Positions 21,400 through 31,521 of a stretch of 39,701 nt of DNA are shown piece by piece. The position numbers were made by a program, and so were the translations under genes. The DNA is taken from contig UZAN01043395.1 in the NCBI GenBank assembly GCA_900618425.1, positions 2,027-41,727 on the forward strand. The letters run 5' to 3'. The notes under the pieces are model-generated. The model was not told the origin of the DNA and searched no databases. It saw only the letters and a program-made list of their open reading frames with translations. The number at the start of each line of letters is the position of its first letter. The first letter of the stretch is position 1. This DNA is from Echinostoma caproni (lineage: Eukaryota > Platyhelminthes > Trematoda > Plagiorchiida > Echinostomatidae).

Positions 21400-22070
21400 G
21401 ACAGTGATGTTCAACTACCGACAGTACATCTTGTGTTCTTAATGGTCACGTCTGTGCACCGTAAATCAGCACAGATAGCCGAATGTCACGGCAACCACAT
21501 AGCTGTCTCAACTAGGTGAATACCAACTGAGCTCAGTGTGTGCGTGTTGACAGTCCATCAGTGATACCTCCGTCGGATGAGATTCATCTTTCCAAAATGA
21601 CAAAATTTCCTTACTTCCTCCGTTTGCTCACGCAGTCAGAAAACAACGATGATTCAAGAACTAAACTCGTCAAAACGTGAAATGGAAAACGAGAAAGAGA
21701 GAGAGAGCATGCAATCTTGACGAACATTGGAGAAATTCTGCAAAACAAAATTGTCGTGATCTCCGAGTCGCATCTTAATCCAACGGGATCGGAATGCTGA
21801 AATAAAATTCACTGTTTAATCTATCGAGAAAAATCAGAGCCAGAGTTTTGAGTAGAAGACCGCTTTCAGATCGAGGAAGATAAAAATATTGGGTCTACGA
21901 TTGGAATGTATACCTGTTCTATGGTTTGATGAAGGGTGTAAATTTGACTTCCAGTTTCTTACGCATGCAAGTGTGGCAGACGCTTGGCGCAGTAAAACGC
22001 CAAAGAAGGGGTTTAGAGAGGATGTTGATCCAAACGTTTCCTGAGGGATTTTCGAACTTTGTTTCGTTTT
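21400..22070 (-). mobile_element. LINE family C fragment (RTE-like), internally deleted
   Basis: A third non-LTR type. Minus-strand reading from the right: IHSNRRPNIFIFLDLKAVF (21834-22079 frame; family 'H..RP....FLDLKAAFDSVDR..LW'). Next is NVRQDCMLSLSFSF near 21690-21735 (GVRQGCPLSPFLF). The catalytic YADD region is missing. Then IRLSVLIYGAQT, stop, PLRTQDVLSVVEHHCLGH (about 21405-21490) matches the post-catalytic 'VLLYG.ETWPLR..D...L..FDH.CL' block. The deletion between the last two blocks and the scattered stops make it inactive. Assignment to RTE is from this motif order. The right end abuts a tRNA-like inverted pair. Confidence 0.7.
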
Positions 22071-22278
22071 CTTCCTCACAAATCGACAGAGTGATCAAGT
22101 TACAGCATTCATCTGGGACTGATCCCGTTTCCAACATCAAACTCGAAAACGTTTTCTGTAATAACGGGAAAACGAGGAGACAATTCGACGGGGTCAAAAA
22201 TACTAACTTTTCTAAACTAAATTCACTCCTGCATAAACTGACAAACTGGCAGCGGTTTTCCAACTGTAGCGGAAGTTG

Positions 22279-22763
22279 GCATTTAAATGCGGTGAAAATG
22301 TTCATGATAACCAACAAAGAGTACTGGACAGCTGTTTTGCCCTGTTTGCGACTTCTTAGCAGTGCGCGTACTTTTTGTGTCCCCCTGCCAGGACTCGAAC
22401 CGCGAACATTTGGATCGGAACCTTAAACCCTTACCCCAAAGCTACACGATCAACAGTCATCACATTGTGCGAATGACTCAATCAATTTAGAGTATCATGG
22501 TTGGATTGTCCCTTATGATTGTTCAGAGGCACAGGGGCAAGGATTTGAAGTCCCGAATCGAATGTCAACCGTTCTAGTCCTCACAAGGACACAAAACTTA
22601 CTCACTGCTGACGAGTTCAAAACAGAACGAACTAGCTGTCCGGTAATCTTTGTCCGTTATCACAGAAATTTTCATTGCATTTAAATGCATTCAAATAGTG
22701 GGGAATTAACGATCTCCCAAGGAGTGAACCCCACACCTAAGACCATCAAGAGTGCTTAGTGCC
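22279..22763 (+). mobile_element. Head-to-head tRNA-like inverted pair, type 2
   Basis: The left arm (22279-22445, minus) has a perfect GGTTCGAGTCC B box (22391-22401 on the plus strand as its complement). The right arm (22524-22763, plus) has GGCACAGGGGCAAGG in A-box position and a decayed CGTTCTAGTCC B box (22570-22580). Both arms carry the GCATTTAAATGC block near their outer ends (22279-22290 and 22677-22688). The spacer contains CAATTTAGAGTA then TTGGATT, also present, inverted, in the spacer of 15178-15642. The right arm alone extends into AACGATCTCCCAAGGAGTGAA and ends GTGCTTAGTGCC, as does the left arm at 15178. Confidence 0.78.
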
Positions 22764-22833
22764 TGTGAAAAACCGCATGAGCTAATCCAAACATTGGAAG
22801 TTGGTAAACCAAGGCCATCAACATTTGACCTTG

Positions 22834-23152
22834 AAATGTTCTGATCGTCACTCAAAGTGGTGTCGCTGAATGGGAATCCAAGTTATCGTACCCCATAATT
22901 CCCTCACTTACACCTACTTTCTCCATACTCCACAGCCTTTTTCAACATGCTACCGGTTTTGATTCATCAATTTATGCTGTCGTTCCTCCGGTTTCTAACG
23001 AACCAGTGGGTGAGTGGTTTGAGCGTAAAGCATCCGGAAGAAAAACGTGGAGAACGCTCAAAAAAGCTGAAGGATTTTCTGTTTTTTGCTCATATTTTGT
23101 ATCAGAATGCTTTGTCGGTTTTTGATCCAAATTCAAAAAGATTTTGTTCCAT
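22834..23152 (+). other. Stop-to-stop frame without ATG, unknown
   Basis: An open frame of about 105 codons lacking an early Met. It contains HATGFDSSIYAVVPPVSNEP and VGEWFERKASGRKTWRTLKK. Its composition looks more protein-like than its surroundings. A CAG at 22933-22935 after a pyrimidine-rich tract could be a splice acceptor and GTGAGT at about 23008-23013 a donor. I know no family with this sequence, and random open frames of this length are not rare here. Confidence 0.2.
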
Positions 23153-25084
23153 TGTTTTCAGTGTTCATTGAATCATTTAACCGATGGTTTGACTAAATGG
23201 CGATGGAAGTGCAATACTTCGAAGGCCAATCGGTTGCTGTAGTCAATGTTGTATCGTACGTAGATAACGAGTTCTGAAGGTTTTGTTTAAGCTTTTACGG
23301 AGGCTTTAGGTGAAATCTGGCTCGCAATACGGCATGCTCAGTATCCACGTGTAATAGTGACTGATGAGAGAAAGATTTATGAATGGATTCTATCCAACGC
23401 GAGGTACAGCCAATTTGATTCATTTCCCCCCGTTGTCGGGAGAAGTTAGATAGTTTCTATGCAAGGCTATCGTTTAGTGTGAAAGAAGTTCTCCGATGAC
23501 AGGGATGTGTTAAGCCCTATGAAAAATGTGGGCAGCCGAAATGTCTTTCTACATGGTCCCGGCAACCCAATTGAGCACCGCACTCACTCGCGATAACTTC
23601 GATGCCCGCTGAACGAACACTTGGTAGAAGTCCTTGAAACAGAACTTATCCTTCATTTCAGGTGCACTGCTATCAGTTTGCGCGATTGCGAACATGACAA
23701 ATCTCTTCTGTTGCAGTCCATCCGTCATAAGCGGGCGAAAACTATGGGGTACAATTAGGCATTATTGACTGGAACAGAGCTCGGTATTGAAACTTAGAGT
23801 GAGTGTCAGAAGTCAAATTGCCCAACACGCGGAGAGTGAACCGTGAGAATTCGGTGGGATCGTTATCAAGGATTACAACGCGGTAGATCTGTGATGACTC
23901 TGTGATAGCCCTCTAGCTTATCAGACACACTCGACATCACGGTGCTTGAAACCTCGAGTGGTCAGTGGACTTTTATGTCTTGAAGCAATGATGGGATATA
24001 AACAAGCTATGATAAGTCCTGTTTGTTTTGTTCACAGCAGGACACTTGAAAGTCTCCATTGGCTAAGCAAGTAAATGCACGGACCTCTCTTTGTCTCACC
24101 GTGCTTTCCGTAAAGATCACAGATGTGACACCCAGGAGAAAACATCACATCCCTGATGAGACGAAACATTTATTTTTCAATGAATATGCATTACTTCAAA
24201 CGATTCTAACCAAATGTCATGAATATTTTATTTTTAATTGCTACTATTATCATTATCATCTAGATTTTCAACTTGAATTACACTCTTCTTTGAATACTTA
24301 CCACATATTGTTATACGATCTTGCTATAAAAGTTAAACCATAGACATCCGCCGTATAGTGGGTTCGCTGAATCCATTCAAACGGCTCTCTTTAATTTTTA
24401 TACCAATGCTCGCGGTCGGGACTTAGAATCCACCACTCCAACTACCGCAGACTTAACCTCCTTTCCTCCAAACTACGTCCAAAGGTTTTCAACCAATAGA
24501 AAACAACCCATATTTTCCTCATCACTGAGCTACAGATGCACTATGTGAAACAAACATCTGCCACTCCCTCGCCATGTCTCCTTCTCCCCTATATCTCAAA
24601 GTGATTGAGTTGATGTTTGCAAAACATTTTTATTCTATATTAATTCCTAATACCGACAGGGACATAAACTGAGGTTGTCTTTATCACCGATTGCAGGAAA
24701 ATTCAATTTGTATATATATAGCGAGTGAGGCAGTCTCTTGAGTTATCCAGTGATCTGTTGGTGGTAAGATTGTCTGCAGCCATCAAAATCCCAGTTTCAT
24801 CGATCCCCCGGCAAGTTTAAGGTGCCTTCTCATTGAAAATGGATAACTACACAGCGGTGAGATAAATCACTCATGTGCAACGGTACCATTTTCTGATCTC
24901 TTTTCAGCATTATTCTACGGAGAACAAAAGAAGTACGCGTATGCTTATCTAAGAAATTTTTGATTAGAAGTTTAAAGTCTCAAAGTTCACGGGTATGGAA
25001 TTGCAATCAATACGTTTTTTTTATTTCTAAACCCACTAATGTATCATTATGTTAAATTGGGAAGAATACAGTCAACCGCATCAC
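23153..25084. other. Unassigned stretch
   Basis: No gene recognised. It includes CTGATGAGACGAAAC at about 24149-24163, which resembles the two core boxes of a hammerhead with stem II collapsed. A segment around 24380-24420 (TTTATACCAATGCTCGCG) weakly matches one at about 30166-30185 and may be a dispersed repeat. Confidence 0.35.
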
Positions 25085-25497
25085 TCCATATCTCGGGTGT
25101 ACTTCTTTTATCGACTCATATCAGTGACTTACTTGTTACTCCCCCTGTACGACCATTAAGTATGTTGATGATATCACCATTTCTGTTACCGCAACTAACC
25201 AGTCCGAAGTAGTTGAATATAACACAAACGCGTTCCGTTATCTGTTCTGACTGGCAATATGTGTAATGTCCCTAGTGATGTGTGCTTGATTTTTGCTACC
25301 AATGTCCTATCCAACTGCACCCATCCTCTACGCATTGATCGTTGTGTATGCAAATCCCACTGCTCCACCCGTTCTAAGTACACACTTATCCCGTCTTGTA
25401 TATTTGTATACGGAAACTCTTTGGTACCCTATCTTGCCCGGACACTGACGGACAAGGAAATTGTTCAGTCTGAGCTTTCTAATGCATTTGGTAATTA
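25085..25497 (+). mobile_element. LINE family B copy, internally deleted 3' part
   Basis: Plus strand. LLSTHISDLLVTP then, after a frameshift, CTTIKYVDDITISVTATN contains a catalytic YVDD tetrad (25161-25172). The coding then jumps to THPLRIDRC...SHCSTRSKYTLIPS and GNSLVPYLARTLTDKEIVQS, ending at a stop at 25495-25497. This C-terminus aligns with NSPVPHLTRILTKREQVSVE at 27870 on the other strand. About 150 residues between YVDD and the C-terminal block present in other copies are missing here. A TA microsatellite follows at about 25557. Confidence 0.75.
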
Positions 25498-25556
25498 ACT
25501 CATATTTTTGTACGTTACATATATGACAGTTTTATAAACAATGGTGTTGATTGTTA

Positions 25557-25584
25557 CGTATATATATGTATATATATATATATA
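25557..25584. repeat. (TA)n microsatellite
   Basis: TATATATATG then TATATATA, about 60 bp past the LINE B stop codon. It could be the LINE tail or be independent. Confidence 0.85.
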
Positions 25585-25589
25585 ACTCG

Positions 25590-27504
25590 CTAAAGCTTCA
25601 ATAAAATACAATGCTGGTCGGTCTGTTTATGCTACGTTTGAACTCTTGTTTTCTGCTGGACTAATACTTACTAAAAGTATTCTCTTGTTTCTCACAATAG
25701 TTTCCTCTATCGGTCAATGAGCCAAAGTAGCGCCGTGATCGAATGAGTTTGTCGTTTGTATGCAAGCTGTGGTTTCCATATAAAACTGTCTCGTTTCTCC
25801 ATGCAACTTATGCTCTCCCCCATGTCTGATTTTTGTCTGCCTTATTTTACCGAGCGCGTAATGACACACTAATCATTTGGGAAATTGGAAGCAGTTTAGT
25901 GATCCACTGTGACGACACGCGAAAAAATCATAAATAAAACGGATCATCATTTGGGTAGACTTGCGTGGATTTAGAATACGAGTGGAATTGCGTAGTTTCC
26001 CGGTTTGATGAATATTTATTAGAATCGGGAGACAGGGTTAATCGAACCTGATCCGGGTATTGGGAACGTCAACTGAATTCATTCATGTTTGCAGGTTTTT
26101 GTCTGTGTCCCTCGCAAGAATTCAGTTAGGGCAAAGTCAGACAAAAGTGTTTGTGAAATGTATGCAACTTTATGACTTTCAGTTTGCATGCCATCTGAAC
26201 TGATGTGCAGTGCAAGGAAATCCTTTTCGGCTAGAAACTCTATTCACCCACCTACCCACTCACCCCGGGATAAATGCGAAATTATTGAAAGAGAAATAAT
26301 TTCGGGAATGAAAATTTTCAGAGTGTCTCATTTTCAACAGTCGAACACAAATTATTCCGGATTGGCGGTAAATCATCGTCAGGCTTATTACGCGTGGTAC
26401 CATGCTGGAATTTGTTGCTCGGTGTCCCAGGCACGTGAAAACAGATTAAAAGCGATCAGAAATCCGCGAGGAATAATTTAATTGTTGAATTGATATTACA
26501 AGCAATGTTCATACCAGTGGTAGGCCGTCAATAACCGATGCTGTACACTAGGGGTTAGAGATATCATAATGTGAAATTCTTGGTTGTTTGGTGCACACAA
26601 GTTACGCTCACAAATCCTTGTGTGAGTTTCCAGGCCATCTTTTACCACCGACCCTCATTGGTGGTTTTTACTTGTGACAGTAGTACCATTTATGTAATAA
26701 ACAGAGATTTGTTCAGATAATATATATACATATATCTATAGTGATCTGATAACGTGTGTTGACCAAAATAAGTGTAAATTAAAAACCTAAGAGGTATTAT
26801 ATCACAGTCCCGGTTTTGCTACATCTCATCAGCTTTATGAGTATCTCGAACCTGGGACATCGTTGCAGCACTTCGATCATTTTACTAACGCTGGGCATCG
26901 AAATGGAATTTGAGAATTATGACGGTTTTTGGAACCTGGTGTTATAGAAGAGTCGTCAACGGTGTTACAGCGGCTGAACCACCGTAGATGATGATGAAAA
27001 CAACATTTTGATGGCTCAGATAGTGGCATTTCCTCCTCTCTCTTGTAATTTGGCATTTTTTTATCTGTACTATTTATCATTATTCCTGTAAAATATAACG
27101 GTTTCGACTGTCGTTTGATTTCGCTGGGCTGAGCAATACCACTCCTTTTGTTCGTTTACCATTGTACGGTCCGCCTACTGAGGATCACGGGCAAGTGTGC
27201 ATACGATACCGTATATACACGTGATTCTACTATTGATCGGTGTTCGTTGTATTCTATTATTGTTGGACGTCTCGGTCAATCTTGGGGGTAGAGATAAAGA
27301 AATGTACAAATTTCGGCATCACGAAGTTGTTTGGTTGAACGACACGCGTTCCAAAAGGGCGGCCGTAACAGATGGTTTGATATTTCTTCGTGTAAAGAGT
27401 CCAAGAAAGGTGAAATTACGAAGTTCGAAGCCATGTATATCTATTTCAACCTGGTTAGATCTCATCATCAGCGCAAAATCTGGTTCGAGAGGCGTGATCC
27501 GTGA
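25590..27504. other. Unassigned stretch
   Basis: No gene seen. ORFs reach 114 codons (27197-27541, plus) without recognisable domains. On the minus strand around 26850-26905 a GGTTCGAGAT box lies downstream of GTTAGTAAAATGATCG, a possible very degraded tRNA-like element. Short TA/GATA-rich runs lie near 26728-26745. Confidence 0.3.
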
Positions 27505-27710
27505 TGTCCGCATTAGGCTCGCATGTGTTGGGTTGTGCTAAATGGGAAAAGATCTGATCAGCTTCTCAGTGGTCAGGTGGATAGTATGTGCTTGCCTTCT
27601 ACCTAATGAGTCCCGGGGTTGGATTGCCCATTGGATCGATAGATTTGCGCTACTGATTCAACAATATAATGCTCTTTAAATTTGTCTATATCTTCACCGA
27701 ATTTAAGTGG
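27505..27710 (+). mobile_element. Half copy of type 1 tRNA-like pair
   Basis: TTGTGCTAAATGGGAAAAGATC (27533-27554 region) matches the end of the type 1 spacer. TGATCAGCTTCTCAGTGGTCAGG follows as head, a decayed B box GGTTGGATTGCC (27617-27628), CCATTGGATCGAT, and an outer end TTTGTCTATATCTTCACCGAATT. Only the right arm and part of the spacer are seen. No inverted left arm is recognisable in the preceding 300 bp. It is more degraded than the copy at 18651-19192. Confidence 0.65.
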
Positions 27711-27820
27711 CTACAAAAATAAGATTGTCCCGTATGTATGTATTTGTATTTGTATAACTTTTTTAAGCATGCATGCTTACATTTCAGTTAAAAATGTACA
27801 CTGTTCGTCACGCAGCATGA

Positions 27821-27836
27821 AATAATAATAATAAAT
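27821..27836. repeat. (AAT)n tail of LINE B
   Basis: Short AAT tract about 35 bp 3' of the LINE B stop in minus-strand sense. Same position and unit as the tail of LINE A at 11094. Confidence 0.6.
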
Positions 27837-27859
27837 ACGAAAGATAAAGAATGCCGGTG

Positions 27860-28640
27860 ATATTTGTTTCATGTACAAAACTTTTGACGTAGCTCAACTG
27901 AGACCTGTTCCCTTTTGGTAAGTATTCGGGTCAGGTGGGGTACAGGAGAATTTTTATAAATGTTAATCCGAGGGGGTAACTGTCGAAATAGGGAGCGTAT
28001 GGACGGATGGGAACGACAAGACGATAGATCAGGGTGTAGTTGATGAAGAGGATCATTTAGAATCTGTTGAGCAAATTTAAAAGAAGAGTTGATGTGATCA
28101 TCTATGAGTTTTGTGAGTAATAAATAAATTAGGATTACTGATGCAAGACAAAATATTACCAAACCGCGGCGAATTGTTTTGAAATCTTGTTTTAAAAGAC
28201 CGGGGAACAATACAGGAGAGCAATAAAGTAGAATGGGTAAAACGCATTGATGAGCGAAAGATGACATGACCGATTGTGGGGTTCGGAATTGCCTGAGTTT
28301 GCGTAACTGAAAAGAGGGGCGTCTCAGTTTTCCCATACAGTTGTAGATATGTGTAGACCAACGAAGTTCACTGTCGATGGTGACACCCAGGTACTTGACT
28401 GAGGTCATTCTGGATACAGATTTACCGTTAGGGGTAGCAGAATCNGCAGAATCCGTTGGAAATGAGGAGCGGGAAAAACTGAATATACACTGTACGCACT
28501 GAGATGTGTTAAGACTGAGACCAGATTGATTAGAAGATTGTTGGATGCGGGATGGGTTTTCAGTAAAAGAATGAAATTCCGAAGGAGATGAAACTGTCTG
28601 AGACAAAACAACGTCTTACGCATACTTTTGTCATTGTGTC
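27860..28640 (-). mobile_element. LINE family B copy, RT thumb and C-terminus
   Basis: Best preserved coding frame in the window: 245 codons at 27869-28606. It carries SVKYLGVTIDSELRWSTHIY, LRRPSFQLRKLRQFRTP, LPILLYCSPVLFPGLLKQDF and ends NSPVPHLTRILTKREQ. Just upstream the frame continues through a stop inside the catalytic tetrad: Tyr-Ala-stop-Asp, then VVLSQ (28613-28624). The rest of the palm is missing, consistent with 5' truncation near 28640. One ambiguous base (N at 28445) is inside. A short AAT tract follows its 3' end. Confidence 0.85.
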
Positions 28641-28704
28641 AACCGAACTTTAGCAAAATAACATCCCCGCGAAGCAATGAATCCTAAATAAACATGCCTT
28701 CCGA

Positions 28705-28825
28705 TTGACAAAATATTGAAAATTGGTTCTCGTAGCTGAATTCCATTTCGCCTGTTCGCCCAGTATATAATTTGTGTTCAAACGTTTCATCATCAGCCAC
28801 GAAGATCACGAAGGATTGCAGTTTG
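28705..28825 (-). repeat. PLE-associated-looking repeat, minus copy
   Basis: The minus strand reads CCTTCGTGATCTTCGTGGC, then CTGATGATGAAACGTTTG, then ACACAAATTATA and GGGCGAACAGGCG. The same blocks in the same order occur on the plus strand at 29150-29256. CTGATGAtGAAACG looks like the two conserved boxes of a hammerhead with stem II lost; such relics are frequent in PLE termini. No GTC cleavage site is in place. Confidence 0.6.
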
Positions 28826-29149
28826 ATTTTGAATCATTGGAAATTATCATCCAAACCCGGTTAAAACGTGCCAGAGAATTTGTCGAGGCTCGGCACTCTT
28901 CAGTCACATCGAACTGAATCACAAGTATACTCCAATGCAACTTAAAGATCATGTGACACAACAAAGAAGGTCCCGGCTTGACCTAAGAACGAACGGAAGC
29001 CACAATCAGGATGAAAGGACAATCTCCGCCCCTCCAACCCTCCCCAACTCCCACCAGTTCAACGGCGAACCGCGTCGAAAAGATGGAGAACATGGGACGA
29101 AATTGGTCGATGGAGAAGAGCACATATATAAACGAACGGATACAAGCAG

Positions 29150-29256
29150 AACACTGCCACTTCACAAGCCTTGGTGATGTCACCCCGGCTGGTGATCAAA
29201 CGTTTGCAAACAAATTGCAAATTTCTCGGCGAACAGGCGCGATACTTTCCGATTTC
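29150..29256 (+). repeat. PLE-associated-looking repeat, plus copy
   Basis: Plus strand: CCTTGGTGATGTCACCCC, GGCTGGTGATCAAACGTTTG, AAACAAATTGCA, TCGGCGAACAGGCGC. By eye about three quarters of positions match the minus copy at 28705-28825. The two copies are head to head, about 325 bp apart. A CATATATAAACG TATA-like box (29121-29132) lies just before this copy and could be its promoter. Confidence 0.6.
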
Positions 29257-31239
29257 CATTTTAAATCACTTTCACAGAAAATTGAACGAACAGAACTGTT
29301 TGAAGATGATTAAGATACATTTTATATTTACTGAAACATTCTCTGATCTCTTATCCATGCAGTTTTTTCGTAGCAGCTACACCTCCAGGAGGCTTATTGA
29401 ACGCGAAATTGCTAGAATATCCCTTTCCAATCTCATACTTTGGTGAGATCCTTAACCCGCGTTCATCGGCCTCCGCTTTAGAAGGCGAATGGTACCGTTG
29501 TGATGGACCGTGAGTGTTGAGTTTGGAAAATTGTCAAGTGTATCTGCCAACAGGGCCGTGTTTATTCAGTAGATCTAGCACCGAAAACACGCTAGGTTCT
29601 CCTTACTCATACATAACATTTCTTCATCGATTCGATAAACACTGTATCTCGGTATGGAAATTGATTTCAGAGATCAAAATCGGGTTGGACCTGTCCTTCA
29701 AAGACACTTTGAAAGCAACGTAATATCCCACAAAATACATCCACTATAAAACTGCCACGCAACCTACTTACTGAACTGTAAGGATATAACCAGGTTATGA
29801 ATTGATGCATTGCTGATACGAAATGAGGAAATAAGGATAAGAGTTGATGCAACAAACCTGAGTTACAAAGAGAAAATCTGTAGGTGACAAATTGTTGCCA
29901 TTGACAATGGTCATTCTGAGAACTACAGAGAAAAAAAATGTAATTTCCGTGGGCTAGTGATTGAGCTCAAATTTGATCTTGATTGCACTGTATCGTTGTA
30001 TCATTCTGAAGTATCTTGTCAACTGTGCCTTTTTTTGGCAAAAAATCTTTAGGCAATTGGATTTGGTTCAAAAGCAATCGGTGTTATTTCAAGGGATGCC
30101 TTGCTTCAGTGAACTTTACTCACCCGGCTATTGACGGTCTGGACTGAACACACTCATGTAGTGATTTATACCAACATTCGCGTCAGAGCAGGATGACTGA
30201 TATATCGATCAATCGTGACTTGATTCACTTCCGTAGGCGGCTGACCTAGGTCAATTATCACCGGGCTCCTTGATTCTCTTTACTTGCGCTCATTCGATCT
30301 CGGGAACGGACAGTCAAACCCCACCACCAGGGAAACTTTCATCCTCTCTCGGTTACTTAATCACGAAGTACTTTTGTTTGTTTGTGCAGGGTCTAGTTCA
30401 TTCCGAATGGACAGGGGTTCACTAGACTCGGTCGCATTGGTTAAACGCGATGGTTAACGCATCACACACTTTGTGTACACTTAGTATCGTATTGTCTTTA
30501 TCGGATAGTCACGATTGAAGTGCATGCTATTTAGCATACGACTACAGTCAATCTCCTGCTACGTTTCACCCCACGAGAATTCGAAAAATTCGGTACATTT
30601 CAAGGACTGTGACATGACATAGCATGTTAGTGAGTAGTAGATGCTATTGAGTAGTATGAAACATCAGTCGGGGTTTTGTGGTAAAATAAACCTGATCGAC
30701 AAAAGTACGTCAATTCTGGTACTTGTTTCCAATTTTCATAATGATATAGTGTTCATTTCTAACGGAATTTCTATATACCGTCCTGTGTATTCTTTGTGTA
30801 TCGAAGAAATTCAAATCTTTTATGATACCGTCAGCTTAATATTGGTACATTGCATGTGTTATTTACCCATGAGATGCAATACTGAACAGTTTTTCTTCTA
30901 ATATCAAGTGTTTCGGCTAGTGAGCTCTGATTTTCACTTGACTGATTTAGCATTTTCAACACGTTCTGATCGATAGGCGATCGCACATTTCGAAGTCAAG
31001 TGACACTGTCTGCAATTTTTGGCATCAGTGAGTCCACCTCGTAAATACTATCCAATCAGTGAACAGTGTCATGTTTTCGTCACACTAGCTGAAACGCCAT
31101 TGACTGAATGCAACATTTCTAGGTGGATGATCAATGATCGTTCAGAACACTTTGTTAACGCGCTTATCGACAAAATAAATGACCCTAAAATACATCAAGA
31201 GCAACCATTGGAAACTCACTAAGCACATGAGGTTTTGCA
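29257..31239. other. Unassigned stretch
   Basis: No gene or domain recognised. A 67-codon frame at 31019-31222 precedes the PLE remnant and might be part of it, but I cannot align it. Confidence 0.35.
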
Positions 31240-31521
31240 TTTAGGAGCAATGAACCGACCGGGCGCTTATCCTATCGCGTTCGCAAACACCACCCGGCTT
31301 GGCTTAGAACGGGAACAATGAAGACAATTACGAGCTCGGTGTGTTCGCATCTCTATGAGTCAAATCACTTGATGGATGTGGCAAGCGCATTTCGACCGAT
31401 TTGCAAGCTTCGACGTAGACAATCAAAAACAGTGAACCCTTGCATCTTAAACAGAATCAAAGTCTTAAGTATTCGAATTCATAAAGACCACCCGAATCGC
31501 CTTCCCCCCCCCCCCAAATGA
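31240..31521 (+). mobile_element. Second PLE fragment, GIY-YIG C-terminal half
   Basis: One frame, open upstream of the Met at 31318, reads PTGRLSYRVRKHHPAWLRTG and then TSSVCSHLYESNHLMDVASA, FRPICKLRRRQ and NRIKVLSIRIHKDHPN. The pattern 'GR..L..R..EHHP.WL...S.+..HL..S.H.VD....F.P+......L...E.L.IR...P.LC' is the C-terminal half of the PLE GIY-YIG endonuclease. The YIG triad itself is lost. The end, where PLEs carry L-C-x-Q-K, runs into a run of 12 cytosines (31504-31515) that encodes prolines. It differs clearly from the PLE at 7440-8150, so a second PLE lineage is present. Confidence 0.75.
31504..31515. repeat. Poly-C tract
   Basis: Twelve consecutive C residues at the 3' end of the PLE frame. 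Length is likely polymorphic or error-prone. Confidence 0.9.

Noticed and set aside
24149..24163. CTGATGAGACGAAAC as a hammerhead core
   Set aside because: Stem II is absent and no GTC cleavage site or stem I partner follows, so it cannot fold as a hammerhead. At most a relic.
26820..26835. Minus-strand CTGATGAGATGTAGCAAAAC as a hammerhead
   Set aside because: Stem II would have one pair, the second box is AAAA, and stem I strands do not pair.
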